Assembly (NCBI GenBank): GCA_002840125.1
Contig: PGZF01000001.1
Coordinates: 434,001 to 498,000 of the forward strand
Direction of reading: 5' to 3'
From: Gammaproteobacteria bacterium HGW-Gammaproteobacteria-15
Lineage (GTDB): Bacteria > Pseudomonadota > Gammaproteobacteria > Enterobacterales > Alteromonadaceae
DNA: 64,000 nucleotides
Notes under the pieces: generated by a model
Databases searched by the model: none
What the model saw: only the letters and a program-made list of their open reading frames with translations
Told to the model about the DNA's origin: nothing
Shown here: positions 35,184 through 44,866 of the stretch, one piece after another
How positions within the stretch are numbered: position 1 is the stretch's first letter
How the letters are laid out: each line of letters begins with the position of its first letter
Position numbers and translations under genes: made by a program

Positions 35184-37994
35184 TTATTTAATGGTCAGTG
35201 CGTCGTTAACCAGCGCCTGTTGCTGCTTGTTATGCACCGACAGATAACCTACTGCTGGCGATGACGAAGCATCACGGCCGGTATAAATAAGCTGGCCGTT
35301 TTTAGGAATAGCAGCACGGAAATGATGCTGGCTACAATACCAGGCGCCCTGATTTTGCGGCTCTTCCTGACACCAGACAAAGTCAGTGACATGCTGATAC
35401 TGGCTTAATACTTCTGCCATTTCGTCATGCGGGAACGGATACAGCTGTTCAACACGGACAATAGCAACGTCTTTTTGTTCACGCTTGCGGCGCTCTTCCA
35501 GTAATTCGTAATACACCTTACCGCTACAGAACACCACACGCTTTACATCAGCTGGTTTAATATCGTCTATCTCACCAATTACGTTATGGAACTTGCCTGC
35601 GGCCAGCTCTTCCAGCGTTGAGGTTGCCAAGGGGTGGCGCAGCAATGATTTAGGCGACATAACAATCAGCGGACGACGCATTGGCCGTACCATCTGGCGG
35701 CGCAACATATTAAATACCTGCGCTGGCGTAGTCGGGATACAAACCTGCATATTGTGATCAGCACATAGTTGCAGGAAGCGCTCCAGACGGGCTGATGAGT
35801 GCTCCGGGCCCTGGCCTTCGTAACCGTGCGGCAACAGTAAGGTTAAGCCACACAAGCGGCCCCACTTTTGCTCGCCTGAGCTTAAGAACTGGTCAATCAC
35901 TACCTGAGCACCGTTGGCAAAATCACCAAACTGGCCTTCCCAAATAACCATTGCACGTGGCTCTGCCGTAGCATAACCGTATTCAAACGCCAGTACTGCT
36001 TCTTCTGACAAGGCTGAATCATATACCTGGAATGGCCCCTGCTGCTCACTGATATGTTCCAGTGGCGTATGGGTGCTGCCATCCGTTTGGTTGTGCAATA
36101 CTGCGTGGCGGTGGAAGAAAGTACCACGACCGGAATCCTGGCCCACAATACGAATGCGGCTACCTTCAGCGACAGTTGACGCATAGGCCAGAATTTCAGC
36201 AAAGCCCCAGTCGATTTTCTTCTCACCGGCCAGCATTAAGGCACGGTCTTCATACACACGGCCAACCTGACGTTGCAAGGTATGCGACTGTGGAATGCTG
36301 GTTGCCTTTTTGCCCAGCTCTACCAGTTTTTCTACTGATACGCTGGCATCATAAGTGGCATCCCAGTCATGGCCTAAGAACGGTGTCCAGTCAACTGACG
36401 TTTCGGTCATTGGCCGCCACTCTTCCACCACACAATCGCCTTTATCCAGCGCATTACGGTATTGCTCGGTCATCTCACTGATTTGCTCAGTGCTGAACAA
36501 GCCTTCAGCTACCAGCTTTTGCGCATAAATTTCACGTGGCGTTGGGTGCTTTTTGATTTTCTGGTACATCAGCGGTTGAGTTGCATTTGGCTCATCCGCT
36601 TCGTTGTGGCCATTACGGCGGTAACATACCAGATCAATCACTACGTCACGCTTAAAGGTATTGCGGTAATCTACTGCCAGCTGCGCGACAAACACCACGG
36701 CTTCAGGATCATCACCATTTACGTGGAAAATAGGCGCCTGTACCATTTTAGCGATATCAGTACAGTATTCTGTTGAGCGGGTATCTTCCTGTTTAGATGT
36801 AGTAAAACCAACCTGGTTATTAATGACTAAACGGATGGTACCGCCCACTTTAAAAGCGCGGGTTTGTGAAATATTAAAGGTTTCAGCTACCACACCCTGG
36901 CCGGCAAAAGCTGAGTCACCGTGAATGGTGATTGGCAATGCCAGCGAACCGTCGGTACAACCACGACGGTCTAAACGTGCGCGCACCGAGCCCATTACCA
37001 CAGGGTTTACAATTTCCAGGTGTGACGGGTTAAACGCCAGCGCTAAATGCACATTGCCGCCGGCTGTTTCAAAATCAGATGAGAAACCCATATGGTATTT
37101 CACATCACCGGCACCCACTACTTCATACTTACCGGCAAACTCGTCAAATAACTTTGACGGGTTTTTACCCAGCACGTTAATTAACGTATTTAAACGGCCA
37201 CGGTGCGCCATACCGATAACACAATCTTTAGCGCCCTGCTCACCGGCACGGTGAATCATCGCCTTAAGCATTGGCACCATGGCATCGCCACCTTCCAGGC
37301 CAAAACGTTTGGCACCCGGGAATTTCGATGACAGATACTTCTCTAAACCGTCAGCAGCAACCAGACCATTCAAAATACGGGTTTTAGCAGCTTTATCGTA
37401 AGACGGTGCTGACTGAATGGATTCTAAACGCTGCTGGATCCAGCGTTTCTCATCAGTAGAGACAATGTGCATATACTCAGCACCGATAGAACCACAGTAG
37501 GTTTTTTCCAGTGCTTTGTGCAATTCACCCAGTTTCATCGTTTCTTTGCCAATGGCAAATGAACCAACATTAAACTCGGTATCGTAATCACTTTCTGATA
37601 AGTCGTGGTAAGACAGCTCTAAATCACGCACACGTGATTGCTTCCACAGGCCAAGCGGATCAAGGTTAGCTTGCTGATGGCCGCGAAAGCGGTAAGAGTT
37701 AATCAGCTGCAATACTTTAACCTGACGACTGTCAGCAGCTGTACCGGAATTGACCACCACCACTTCGCGGTGTTTATTACGGGCCAAATCTGCGAATTGC
37801 TGCCTGACATCAGAGTGACGGGTTTCAAGATCAACACCGTCAAGTTTTGGTAATTTGGCGAAAAACTCACGCCATTCGTCACCAACGCTGGTAGGTTCAG
37901 CTAAGTAGGATTCATAGAGCTCATCAACGTAGGCCATATTGCCGCCGCCAAGATGAGAAGACTCTAACCACGCCTTCATTACACCTTCGTGCAT
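35184..37994 (-). CDS. sucA: 2-oxoglutarate dehydrogenase E1 (936 aa)
   Basis: Thiamine-diphosphate enzyme that decarboxylates 2-oxoglutarate. The start MHEGVMKAWLESSHLGGGN aligns with the E. coli start MQNSALKAWLDSSYLSG. Seen: GMAHRGRLN, the ThDP motif HGDSAFAGQGVVAE, VINNQVGFTTS, YRRNGHNEADEP, and the E2-facing GQDSGRGTFFHRHA. Length matches the family (about 930). First gene after the sdh terminator. Confidence 0.98.
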   Translation of the reverse strand: MHEGVMKAWLESSHLGGGNMAYVDELYESYLAEPTSVGDEWREFFAKLPKLDGVDLETRHSDVRQQFADLARNKHREVVVVNSGTAADSRQVKVLQLINSYRFRGHQQANLDPLGLWKQSRVRDLELSYHDLSESDYDTEFNVGSFAIGKETMKLGELHKALEKTYCGSIGAEYMHIVSTDEKRWIQQRLESIQSAPSYDKAAKTRILNGLVAADGLEKYLSSKFPGAKRFGLEGGDAMVPMLKAMIHRAGEQGAKDCVIGMAHRGRLNTLINVLGKNPSKLFDEFAGKYEVVGAGDVKYHMGFSSDFETAGGNVHLALAFNPSHLEIVNPVVMGSVRARLDRRGCTDGSLALPITIHGDSAFAGQGVVAETFNISQTRAFKVGGTIRLVINNQVGFTTSKQEDTRSTEYCTDIAKMVQAPIFHVNGDDPEAVVFVAQLAVDYRNTFKRDVVIDLVCYRRNGHNEADEPNATQPLMYQKIKKHPTPREIYAQKLVAEGLFSTEQISEMTEQYRNALDKGDCVVEEWRPMTETSVDWTPFLGHDWDATYDASVSVEKLVELGKKATSIPQSHTLQRQVGRVYEDRALMLAGEKKIDWGFAEILAYASTVAEGSRIRIVGQDSGRGTFFHRHAVLHNQTDGSTHTPLEHISEQQGPFQVYDSALSEEAVLAFEYGYATAEPRAMVIWEGQFGDFANGAQVVIDQFLSSGEQKWGRLCGLTLLLPHGYEGQGPEHSSARLERFLQLCADHNMQVCIPTTPAQVFNMLRRQMVRPMRRPLIVMSPKSLLRHPLATSTLEELAAGKFHNVIGEIDDIKPADVKRVVFCSGKVYYELLEERRKREQKDVAIVRVEQLYPFPHDEMAEVLSQYQHVTDFVWCQEEPQNQGAWYCSQHHFRAAIPKNGQLIYTGRDASSSPAVGYLSVHNKQQQALVNDALTIK

Positions 37995-38033
37995 TTAGTT
38001 TCCCTTAATTTCCGCGCACCTGGAAAAAGTAGC

Positions 38034-38068
38034 AAAAAAACAGCCTGCTTGCATGCAAGCCTGGCTGT
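38034..38068 (-). terminator. Terminator between sdhB and sucA
   Basis: On the minus strand ACAGCC..GGCTGT outer stem with CTTGCATGCAAG inside, followed by seven T. It lies 30 bp after the sdhB stop, so sdhCDAB and sucAB are at least partly separate transcripts. Confidence 0.8.
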
Positions 38069-38097
38069 CTTTCACGCACATACCAAAAAAGGGCGCA

Positions 38098-38817
38098 TTA
38101 CAGCGCCCGGTTTAACAACATAGATTTAATTTCACCAATTGCTTTGGTTGGGTTTAAACCTTTTGGACAAACATTAACGCAGTTCATAATGCCATGGCAG
38201 CGGAATACGCTGAAAGCATCATCCAAGTCGTTTAAGCGTTGCTCTGTCGCCGTATCGCGGCTGTCTGCCAGGAAACGGTAAGCATGCAGTAAACCGGCCG
38301 GGCCGATAAACTTGTCCGGGTTCCACCAAAACGATGGGCAAGAGGTTGAACAACATGCACACAGAATACACTCATACAGGCCATCAAGTTTAGCACGTTC
38401 TTCAGGCGACTGCAGATACTCACCCGCTGGCGGTAACTTGCTGTCGTTGATTAAGTACGGCTTCACTTTTTCGTACTGAGTGTAAAACTGGCTCATGTCG
38501 ACAACCAGATCACGCACTACCGGTAAGCCCGGCAGCGGGCGAATAACAATTTTACCGCCTTTTAAGCCTGCAGCTGATAAAGGCGTAATACAGGCCAGAC
38601 CATTTTTACCGTTGATGTTAAGACCATCAGAGCCACACACACCTTCACGGCAACTGCGACGGAACGATAAACTCGGGTCTTGCTCTTTTAATTTGATCAG
38701 CGCATCCAGCACCATCATGTCCCGGCCTTCCGGGTTGTCCAGCGTATATTCCTGCATGCGCGGCGCTTTGTCGACATCAGGGTTGTAACGATAGACTGAG
38801 AAAACTAACTTCTTCAT
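38098..38817 (-). CDS. sdhB: Succinate dehydrogenase iron-sulfur subunit (239 aa)
   Basis: All three clusters are visible: CREGVCGSDG ([2Fe-2S]), CILCACCSTSCPS ([4Fe-4S]) and CHGIMNCVNVCPKGLNP ([3Fe-4S]). It carries electrons from the SdhA FAD to the quinone site. Follows sdhA by 12 bp. Confidence 0.98.
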   Translation of the reverse strand: MKKLVFSVYRYNPDVDKAPRMQEYTLDNPEGRDMMVLDALIKLKEQDPSLSFRRSCREGVCGSDGLNINGKNGLACITPLSAAGLKGGKIVIRPLPGLPVVRDLVVDMSQFYTQYEKVKPYLINDSKLPPAGEYLQSPEERAKLDGLYECILCACCSTSCPSFWWNPDKFIGPAGLLHAYRFLADSRDTATEQRLNDLDDAFSVFRCHGIMNCVNVCPKGLNPTKAIGEIKSMLLNRAL

Positions 38818-38829
38818 CGCTGTGCCCTC

Positions 38830-40602
38830 TTAGTACGTACGAGCTTTAGGCACAAAGGATTCACGGAACTTAGGTTCCAGATTCACTTTACGCTTAAACA
38901 TAGATTCGGTTTCCGGTGTGTAGACACTGTGGCATAACCAGTTTTCATCATCACGCTCCGGGAAGTCAAAGCGCGCGTGCGCGCCACGGCTTTCGGTACG
39001 GAAATTCGCTGCTACCGCAGTTGAAAACGCTGTCTCCATCAGGTTATCCAGCTCTAAACATTCAATACGCTGGGTATTGAAATCTGAGCTCTTATCATCC
39101 AGACGGGCAAACTTTAACCGTTCACGAATTTCTTTTAACTCAGCCAAGCCTTCAGCCATGGCAGCACCTTCACGGAATACCGAGAAGTTCAGTTGCATAC
39201 ATTTTTGCAGGTCTTTCTTAATTTGCACCGGGTCTTCACCCTGGCCAGGCTTAGTATCTTCCCAGCGCTGAGTGCGGGCTAAAGCGGCATCCAAATCGGA
39301 TTGTGATGCGCTGCGCGCTTCAGTGGTTGCAGCTAATGCTTCGCCTAAGTGCAGGCCGGTTGCACGGCCAAATACCACTAAATCTAGCAGTGAGTTACCG
39401 CCTAAACGGTTAGCACCGTGTACTGACACACAGGCTATTTCGCCACAGGCAAATAAGCCAGCCACGATAGTTTCATTGCCATCGGCAGTAGGTTTAAGAA
39501 CCTGGCCATGTACGTTAGTTGGAATACCACCCATCATATAATGGCAGGTTGGAATTACCGGAATAGGCTCTTTTACCGGGTCAACGTGAGCAAAAGTTTT
39601 TGATAGCTCACACACGCCAGGTAAACGGCTTTCTAATACTTCAGCGCCTAAGTGGTCTAATTTAAGTTTAATGTGCACGCCCCATGGGCCATCACAACCA
39701 CGGCCTTCACGGATTTCAGTCATCATTGAACGGGCAACCACGTCACGGCCGGCTAAATCTTTGGCGTTTGGTGCATAACGCTCCATAAAACGCTCGCCGT
39801 CTTTATTCAGCAGATAACCGCCTTCACCACGACAACCTTCAGTCACCAGGGTACCGGCACCGGCAATACCGGTTGGGTGAAATTGCCACATCTCCATATC
39901 CTGCAGCGGCACGCCGGCACGCAGGGCCATACCGACACCGTCACCGGTATTGATATGTGCATTGGTAGTAGAGGCATAAATACGGCCTGCACCACCGGTT
40001 GCCAACACCGTTGCTTTAGCTTTGAAATAAACGATTTCACCGGTTTCAATATCAATAGCAGTACAACCTACTACAGCGCCATCCTGGTTTTTTACCAGAT
40101 CAAGTGCATACCACTCAGAAAATACCTGAGTTTTATTTTTTACGTTTTGCTGATACAGCAAGTGCAGCAAAGCATGGCCGGTGCGGTCTGCAGCTGCTGC
40201 TGTACGGGCAGCTTGCTCGCCACCAAAATTCTTAGACTGACCACCAAACGGGCGCTGATACACGCGGCCGTTTTCAAAGCGCGAGAAAGGCAAGCCCATA
40301 TTCTCCAGCTCGGTAATGGCTTCCGGGCCGGTTTTACACATATATTCGATAGCGTCTTGATCGCCAATATAATCAGAGCCTTTAACGGTATCAAACATGT
40401 GCCATTCCCAGTTATCCGGGTGGCTGTTACCCAACGCTACAGTAATACCGCCCTGAGCAGATACCGTATGCGAACGGGTTGGAAACACTTTAGACAACAG
40501 TGCGCAGCTTAAACCAGACTGCGTAATTTGCAGTGCAGCACGCATACCTGCACCACCAGCGCCAATTACAATGGCGTCAAACTCTCTTACTGGAATATTC
40601 AC
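38830..40602 (-). CDS. sdhA: Succinate dehydrogenase flavoprotein subunit (590 aa)
   Basis: FAD-binding [10 protein letters not shown], the covalent-FAD histidine His45 in SHTVSAQGG, the fumarate/succinate motif [21 protein letters not shown], and a C-terminal helical domain. The start codon is GTG at 40602, abutting the sdhD stop (TAA) with GGGGTG in the end of sdhD as ribosome-binding site, so translation is coupled. Confidence 0.98.
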   Translation of the reverse strand: MNIPVREFDAIVIGAGGAGMRAALQITQSGLSCALLSKVFPTRSHTVSAQGGITVALGNSHPDNWEWHMFDTVKGSDYIGDQDAIEYMCKTGPEAITELENMGLPFSRFENGRVYQRPFGGQSKNFGGEQAARTAAAADRTGHALLHLLYQQNVKNKTQVFSEWYALDLVKNQDGAVVGCTAIDIETGEIVYFKAKATVLATGGAGRIYASTTNAHINTGDGVGMALRAGVPLQDMEMWQFHPTGIAGAGTLVTEGCRGEGGYLLNKDGERFMERYAPNAKDLAGRDVVARSMMTEIREGRGCDGPWGVHIKLKLDHLGAEVLESRLPGVCELSKTFAHVDPVKEPIPVIPTCHYMMGGIPTNVHGQVLKPTADGNETIVAGLFACGEIACVSVHGANRLGGNSLLDLVVFGRATGLHLGEALAATTEARSASQSDLDAALARTQRWEDTKPGQGEDPVQIKKDLQKCMQLNFSVFREGAAMAEGLAELKEIRERLKFARLDDKSSDFNTQRIECLELDNLMETAFSTAVAANFRTESRGAHARFDFPERDDENWLCHSVYTPETESMFKRKVNLEPKFRESFVPKARTY

Positions 40603-40950
40603 TTAAGCACCCCACAAAACAAACAGGCCAACCGCAACGTAAGCGAAAGCCAGCGCATAAAGGAAGAATTGCAATACTGCGCGCAGAGCAGCTGATTTGA
40701 TATAGTCAGTCAGCACCTGCCACAAACCAATGCGGGTGTGCACGGCAATAGACACTAAAGCTAACAAGGTAAACACTTTTACCAGCGTATTGGCAAACAA
40801 GGCCTGCCATACGTCAAAGGTGACTTCCGGCGTAATAAGGAAGAAACCGAGAATAAATACACTGTACAGCGCCAGCACAATGGCTGTTGCCCGCAGCGAT
40901 ACATAATCCTGTACGCCATCGCGTTTCAGGCTTGCCTGGTTTAAAACCAT
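40603..40950 (-). CDS. sdhD: Succinate dehydrogenase membrane anchor (115 aa)
   Basis: Three membrane helices. HTRIGLWQVLTDYIK carries the family His and the Asp-Tyr pair of the quinone/haem region. I start at ATG 40950: AGGAG lies seven bases upstream, whereas the ATG at 40956 is too close to it. The gene overlaps the 3' end of sdhC by 10 bp. Confidence 0.92.
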   Translation of the reverse strand: MVLNQASLKRDGVQDYVSLRATAIVLALYSVFILGFFLITPEVTFDVWQALFANTLVKVFTLLALVSIAVHTRIGLWQVLTDYIKSAALRAVLQFFLYALAFAYVAVGLFVLWGA

Positions 40951-41318
40951 AACCATACTCCTGCTAATACTGCTAATACTACCCACAGCACTATTGTCAC
41001 TTTTGCGCTTAAGTTGCCGGATTTCAGCTCTTCCCAGTGTCCTAAGTCCATAATCAGATGGCGAATACCGCCAACCAAATGATAAATAAGAACAGTGATA
41101 GTGCCCCAGGCAATGAATTTAGCCAGGTGAGACGTCATCAGCTCTTTGACAAAGTCAAAGCTCTGTTGGTCCTGAAGCGAGTATGCCCAGGCCCAGATAA
41201 CGAATACCAATGCAAAAAACAATGCCACGCCGGTAACACGGTGCAGAATTGACGCTATGGCAGGTGCCGGAAACGATATGGTAGAGAGGTCGAGATTTAC
41301 TGGTCTTTGTTTTTTCAC
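40941..41318 (-). CDS. sdhC: Succinate dehydrogenase cytochrome b556 subunit (125 aa)
   Basis: MKKQRPVNLDLSTISFPAPAIASILHRVTG is the standard SdhC start in composition, with SILHRVTG at 23-30. The haem ligand is His80 in IYHLVGGIRH, equal to E. coli His84. Three membrane helices. First gene of sdhCDAB, transcribed away from gltA. Confidence 0.96.
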   Translation of the reverse strand: MKKQRPVNLDLSTISFPAPAIASILHRVTGVALFFALVFVIWAWAYSLQDQQSFDFVKELMTSHLAKFIAWGTITVLIYHLVGGIRHLIMDLGHWEELKSGNLSAKVTIVLWVVLAVLAGVWLWF

Positions 41319-41485
41319 AGTGCTTGCCCATCGATGCCCATTATCGAGCTCTTGTTGTCATTGTCGTTGTCATTGCTGTATAAACAGTCAACACCCAAAA
41401 CCAATACACCTTTTTGCTCAAGCTGGATCAGTCCTGCCAGATCAGCAAAAAGTGCTTGCTGAGTGAACTGTTTAAAAACCGCAAT
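41319..41485 (-). promoter_or_regulatory. sdhC leader
   Basis: About 160 nt between the predicted sdhC start of transcription and its ATG. It holds a short imperfect tandem repeat of GTTGTCATTGTC on the plus strand and otherwise no gene. A leader of this length is a usual target for small RNA control of sdh in other species, but no site can be named here. Confidence 0.35.
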
Positions 41486-41514
41486 AGTATATATTTCGCG
41501 ACTCGGTATTACAA
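41486..41514 (-). promoter_or_regulatory. Candidate sdhCDAB promoter
   Basis: Minus strand TTGTAA (41509-41514), 17-bp spacer, TATACT (41486-41491), a near-consensus pair. Rest of the sdhC-gltA gap to 41710 holds the gltA control region. Confidence 0.55.
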
Positions 41515-41623
41515 TTTTTGTTTGGTTTTACTCGAAAAAATCCGTATTTGGAACATTACACATTTTACAGACTAGAGCAATAATACTAGAGTCGAATACT
41601 TATTAAGCAGAAACGCATTAAAA

Positions 41624-41654
41624 TTGACTTTAAGGGGTCGTTTGCAGGTAGAAT
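41624..41654 (+). promoter_or_regulatory. Candidate gltA promoter
   Basis: TTGACT (41624-41629) and TAGAAT (41649-41654) with a 19-bp spacer, which is long for sigma-70. About 57 bp before the gltA ATG; AGGAG lies just before the start codon. Confidence 0.35.
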
Positions 41655-41710
41655 AGCGACCAATTTGCTAAATTCCTTTAACCCGATACTACAACAACAG
41701 GAGAAATCCA

Positions 41711-42994
41711 ATGGCAGATAAAAAGGCCGTCGTGCAGGTCGATGGGAAATCGTTCGAGTTGCCAATCTACTCTGGCACCGCCGGCACCGACGTAATTGAT
41801 GTTCGCGCCTTGGGTCAGCATGGTTACTTCACTTTTGACCCGGGTTTTATGTCTACCGGCTCATGTGAATCCAAAATCACCTATATTGATGGCGATGAAG
41901 GCGTGCTGTTGCACCGCGGTTATCCTATCGAGCAATTGGCTGAACACTCAGACTACCTTGAACTGTGCTACCTGTTATTAGAGGGTGAATTACCGCAGGC
42001 TGAGCAATATAACCAGTTTAAAAACACCATTACGCGCCATACCATGGTGCATGAAAAAATAGCCTCGTTTTTCCAGGGCTTCCGTGTTGATGCCCACCCA
42101 ATGGCGATGCTGTGTGGCGTAGTGGGTGCACTGTCCTCTTTTTATCACTCAGATTTGGACATCAACGACCCTGAACAACGTAAACGCAGTGCGCACCGTT
42201 TAATTGCCAAGTTACCAACCATTTCGGCGATGGCATTTAAATACACTGTTGGTCAGCCTTTCGTATACCCACGTAACGATTTAAGCTACTCAGAAAACTT
42301 TCTGCATATGATGTTCTCTGTACCAGCTGAAGATTACAAAGTCAGCCCTATCCTGGCTAAAGCCATGGATCGCATCTTTATGTTGCATGCCGACCACGAG
42401 CAAAACGCCTCTACCTCTACTGTACGTTTAGCCGGTTCGTCAGGTGCTAACCCTTATGCCTGTATCGCTGCCGGTGTAGCTTCTTTGTGGGGCCCTGCGC
42501 ATGGCGGTGCTAACGAAGCCTGTCTGAAAATGTTACAGCAAATCGGTTCTGTTGACCGTATTCCTGAGTTCGTAGCACGGGCAAAAGATAAAAACGACAG
42601 CTTCCGCCTGATGGGCTTTGGCCATCGCGTGTATAAAAACTTTGACCCACGGGCTAAGGTGATGCGCGATACCTGCCATGAAGTGTTAAAAGAGCTGAAC
42701 GTTAAAGACCCACTGTTAGACGTAGCAATGGAATTAGAGCGCATTGCGCTGTCAGACCCGTACTTTATTGAGAAAAAGCTGTACCCGAACGTCGATTTCT
42801 ACAGCGGTATTATCTTAAAAGCTATTGGTATTCCAACCAGTATGTTCACGGTGATTTTTGCCATGTCGCGTACCGTGGGCTGGATTTCACACTGGGACGA
42901 AATGCTGGGCGAAAAAGGCCACAAAATCGGCCGTCCACGCCAGTTATACACCGGCTACAACACCCGTGATTTTAAGCCGCTGAATAAGCGTTAA
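41711..42994 (+). CDS. gltA: Citrate synthase, hexameric type II (427 aa)
   Basis: Condenses acetyl-CoA with oxaloacetate. Seen: the active-site histidine in [15 protein letters not shown], the second in [14 protein letters not shown], and the catalytic Asp in the FYSGIIL region. The NADH-regulated hexameric type is expected from its length (427) and N-terminal domain. Divergent from sdhC, the same arrangement as in E. coli. Confidence 0.98.
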   Translation: MADKKAVVQVDGKSFELPIYSGTAGTDVIDVRALGQHGYFTFDPGFMSTGSCESKITYIDGDEGVLLHRGYPIEQLAEHSDYLELCYLLLEGELPQAEQYNQFKNTITRHTMVHEKIASFFQGFRVDAHPMAMLCGVVGALSSFYHSDLDINDPEQRKRSAHRLIAKLPTISAMAFKYTVGQPFVYPRNDLSYSENFLHMMFSVPAEDYKVSPILAKAMDRIFMLHADHEQNASTSTVRLAGSSGANPYACIAAGVASLWGPAHGGANEACLKMLQQIGSVDRIPEFVARAKDKNDSFRLMGFGHRVYKNFDPRAKVMRDTCHEVLKELNVKDPLLDVAMELERIALSDPYFIEKKLYPNVDFYSGIILKAIGIPTSMFTVIFAMSRTVGWISHWDEMLGEKGHKIGRPRQLYTGYNTRDFKPLNKR

Positions 42995-43009
42995 TCTCAC
43001 TGGTTTGGC

Positions 43010-43033
43010 AAAGGCGGCTTCGGCCGCTTTTTT
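43010..43033 (+). terminator. Terminator after gltA
   Basis: AAAGGCGGC-TTCG-GCCGCTTTTTT: GC stem with a UUCG-type loop and a T tract, starting 16 bp after the stop. Confidence 0.88.
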
Positions 43034-43119
43034 GTTGGCTGACTTTTTAAGCGCATTTGCGCCAGCGTAAGAAAACAGGCAAAATCGCGCAATCTTAGCC
43101 AGTGGACCTCCCTGCCCTT

Positions 43120-44337
43120 ATGCCCACTTTTGATGTTCAGCAGTTTCGCCAGCAATTTGCTTTTTTTCAGCAACAGCCAGAATGGGTGTATCTGGATAAT
43201 GCCGCCACTATGCACAAGCCTCAGGCGGTCATTGATGCCGTTACGCAGTTTTATCAGCAATATAACAGCAATGTACATCGCGGCGCACATCAATTAAGCC
43301 AGCGGGCTACTACGCTGTTTGAGCAGGCCCGCAGCACGGTTGCCAGTTATATCAACGCACAACATTCACATGAAGTCATTTTTTGCAGTGGCGCCACAGC
43401 AGCACTTAATCAAATTGCTTTTGGCTTAATGCATACGGTGCTGCAACCCGGCGACCGTATTTTACTCACGCAGCTAGAGCACCACGCCAATATTGTGCCC
43501 TGGCAACTGCATTGCCAGCGCTTTGGTGTCATTATCGATGTGGTGCCGTTAACACCAGAGCATCAGTTGGATATGGAGGCCTATCAGCAATTACTGCAAT
43601 TAAAGCCTAAAGTAGTCAGTTTCAGCCATGTTTCTAACGTATTAGGCCACATCCAGCCAGTGGCTGACATGGTTACGCTGGCAAAAGTAGCAGGTGCTAT
43701 AACGGTAATAGATGGTGCTCAGGGCATAGTGCATCAGCAGCCGGATATGCAACAGCTGGACTGCGATTTTTATGTTTTTTCCGGCCACAAACTGTATGGC
43801 CCTACCGGCATAGGCGTGCTGTATGGCAAAACGGAACAACTGGCCCGCTTAACGCCTATTTTTGCCGGCGGTGAAATGATTGATAGTGTCAGCTTTATTA
43901 ACACTACCTTTAACAAATTACCTTTCCGGCTGGAAGCCGGTACGCCCAATATTGCGGGTGCTATCGGCCTGTCCGCCGCCATCAAATGGCTACAAAAATA
44001 TAACAATCAGCAGATCGTAAATCATAAATCGCTGTTATTAAAAGAGTTCTACAACGGCTTAACGGCAATAAAAGCCATAGATATTTTATCTTCGTCTGTG
44101 CATAATGCCGGTATAGTGGCATTAAATGTTGACAGTGAGCACCCTGCTGACGTAGCTGAGTTACTTAACCAGCAACAGATAGCTGTCCGGTCGGGGCAAC
44201 ACTGTGCTATGCCATTATTTAGCTACTTAGCGCGGCCAGGTGCCATAAGGTGTTCCTTTGCCGCTTATAATACGCTGGATGATGTAAACCGGTGTTTGCT
44301 CGCATTGGAGCAAGCCGTGGAGATTTTAACTGCATGA
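43120..44337 (+). CDS. csdA: Cysteine desulfurase CsdA (405 aa)
   Basis: Pyridoxal-phosphate enzyme that takes sulfur from cysteine. Lys224 in FSGHKLYGPTG binds the cofactor, HHANIVPW holds the PLP-stacking His, and Cys362 in RSGQHCAMPLF is the persulfide site. Group II (SufS/CsdA) by loop type; pairing with the downstream SufE-like partner and tcdA supports CsdA. I start at ATG 43120; a GTG six codons upstream has no better support. Confidence 0.92.
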   Translation: MPTFDVQQFRQQFAFFQQQPEWVYLDNAATMHKPQAVIDAVTQFYQQYNSNVHRGAHQLSQRATTLFEQARSTVASYINAQHSHEVIFCSGATAALNQIAFGLMHTVLQPGDRILLTQLEHHANIVPWQLHCQRFGVIIDVVPLTPEHQLDMEAYQQLLQLKPKVVSFSHVSNVLGHIQPVADMVTLAKVAGAITVIDGAQGIVHQQPDMQQLDCDFYVFSGHKLYGPTGIGVLYGKTEQLARLTPIFAGGEMIDSVSFINTTFNKLPFRLEAGTPNIAGAIGLSAAIKWLQKYNNQQIVNHKSLLLKEFYNGLTAIKAIDILSSSVHNAGIVALNVDSEHPADVAELLNQQQIAVRSGQHCAMPLFSYLARPGAIRCSFAAYNTLDDVNRCLLALEQAVEILTA

Positions 44338-44777
44338 CACTAGAACAACTATTAGCAGATACCAAGCCTGCATTGCTGGACATTCAGCAACGCGATCTAA
44401 CGGAAATAGAACAAGCCAAAGACTGGCAGGCAAAATACAGGGTGCTGATGCAACTGGGCAAAAAGCTGCCTGCAATTCCGGAAAAAATGAAACAGCCAGA
44501 ATTGCTGGTCAAAGGCTGTGAAAGCCGGGCCTGGCTGATGCATTATCATGACAAAACTACAGATAAGCACTACTTTGTGCTCGACAGCGAAGCGCGTATT
44601 GTAAAAGGTTTGATGGCCATTATGCTGTGCCTGGTTAATGGCATGACAACCGCTGAACTGTGTCAGTTTGATTTATGCCACAAGTTTGATCAGCTGAACT
44701 TAAAACCTTATTTAAGTCAGTCACGTGGCAATGGCTTAACGGCAATGGTCAACCGGATAAAACACTGCTGCGGCTAG
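44334..44777 (+). CDS. csdE: SufE-family sulfur acceptor CsdE (147 aa)
   Basis: Starts at MTLEQLLADTKP; ATG overlaps the csdA stop (ATGA), so the two are coupled. KGCESRAW contains the acceptor Cys62, matching CsdE Cys61. It receives sulfur from CsdA and enhances its activity. Confidence 0.92.
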   Translation: MTLEQLLADTKPALLDIQQRDLTEIEQAKDWQAKYRVLMQLGKKLPAIPEKMKQPELLVKGCESRAWLMHYHDKTTDKHYFVLDSEARIVKGLMAIMLCLVNGMTTAELCQFDLCHKFDQLNLKPYLSQSRGNGLTAMVNRIKHCCG

Positions 44778-44866
44778 CTCGTTCATCTAAGGTTCAGTTT
44801 CACCCTATAGACTACCGCGCCTGTATATCTCAACTACAGGAAACCTGAAAGTCAGGTTACGGCGAT

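Noticed and set aside
39877-40512. 211-codon plus-strand open frame opposite sdhA
   Set aside because: Complete overlap with SdhA; composition (His/Cys/Ile-rich) of a shadow frame.
41345-41390. Tandem GTTGTCATTGTC copies as a possible repeat array
   Set aside because: Only two imperfect copies; too short to count as a repeat locus.
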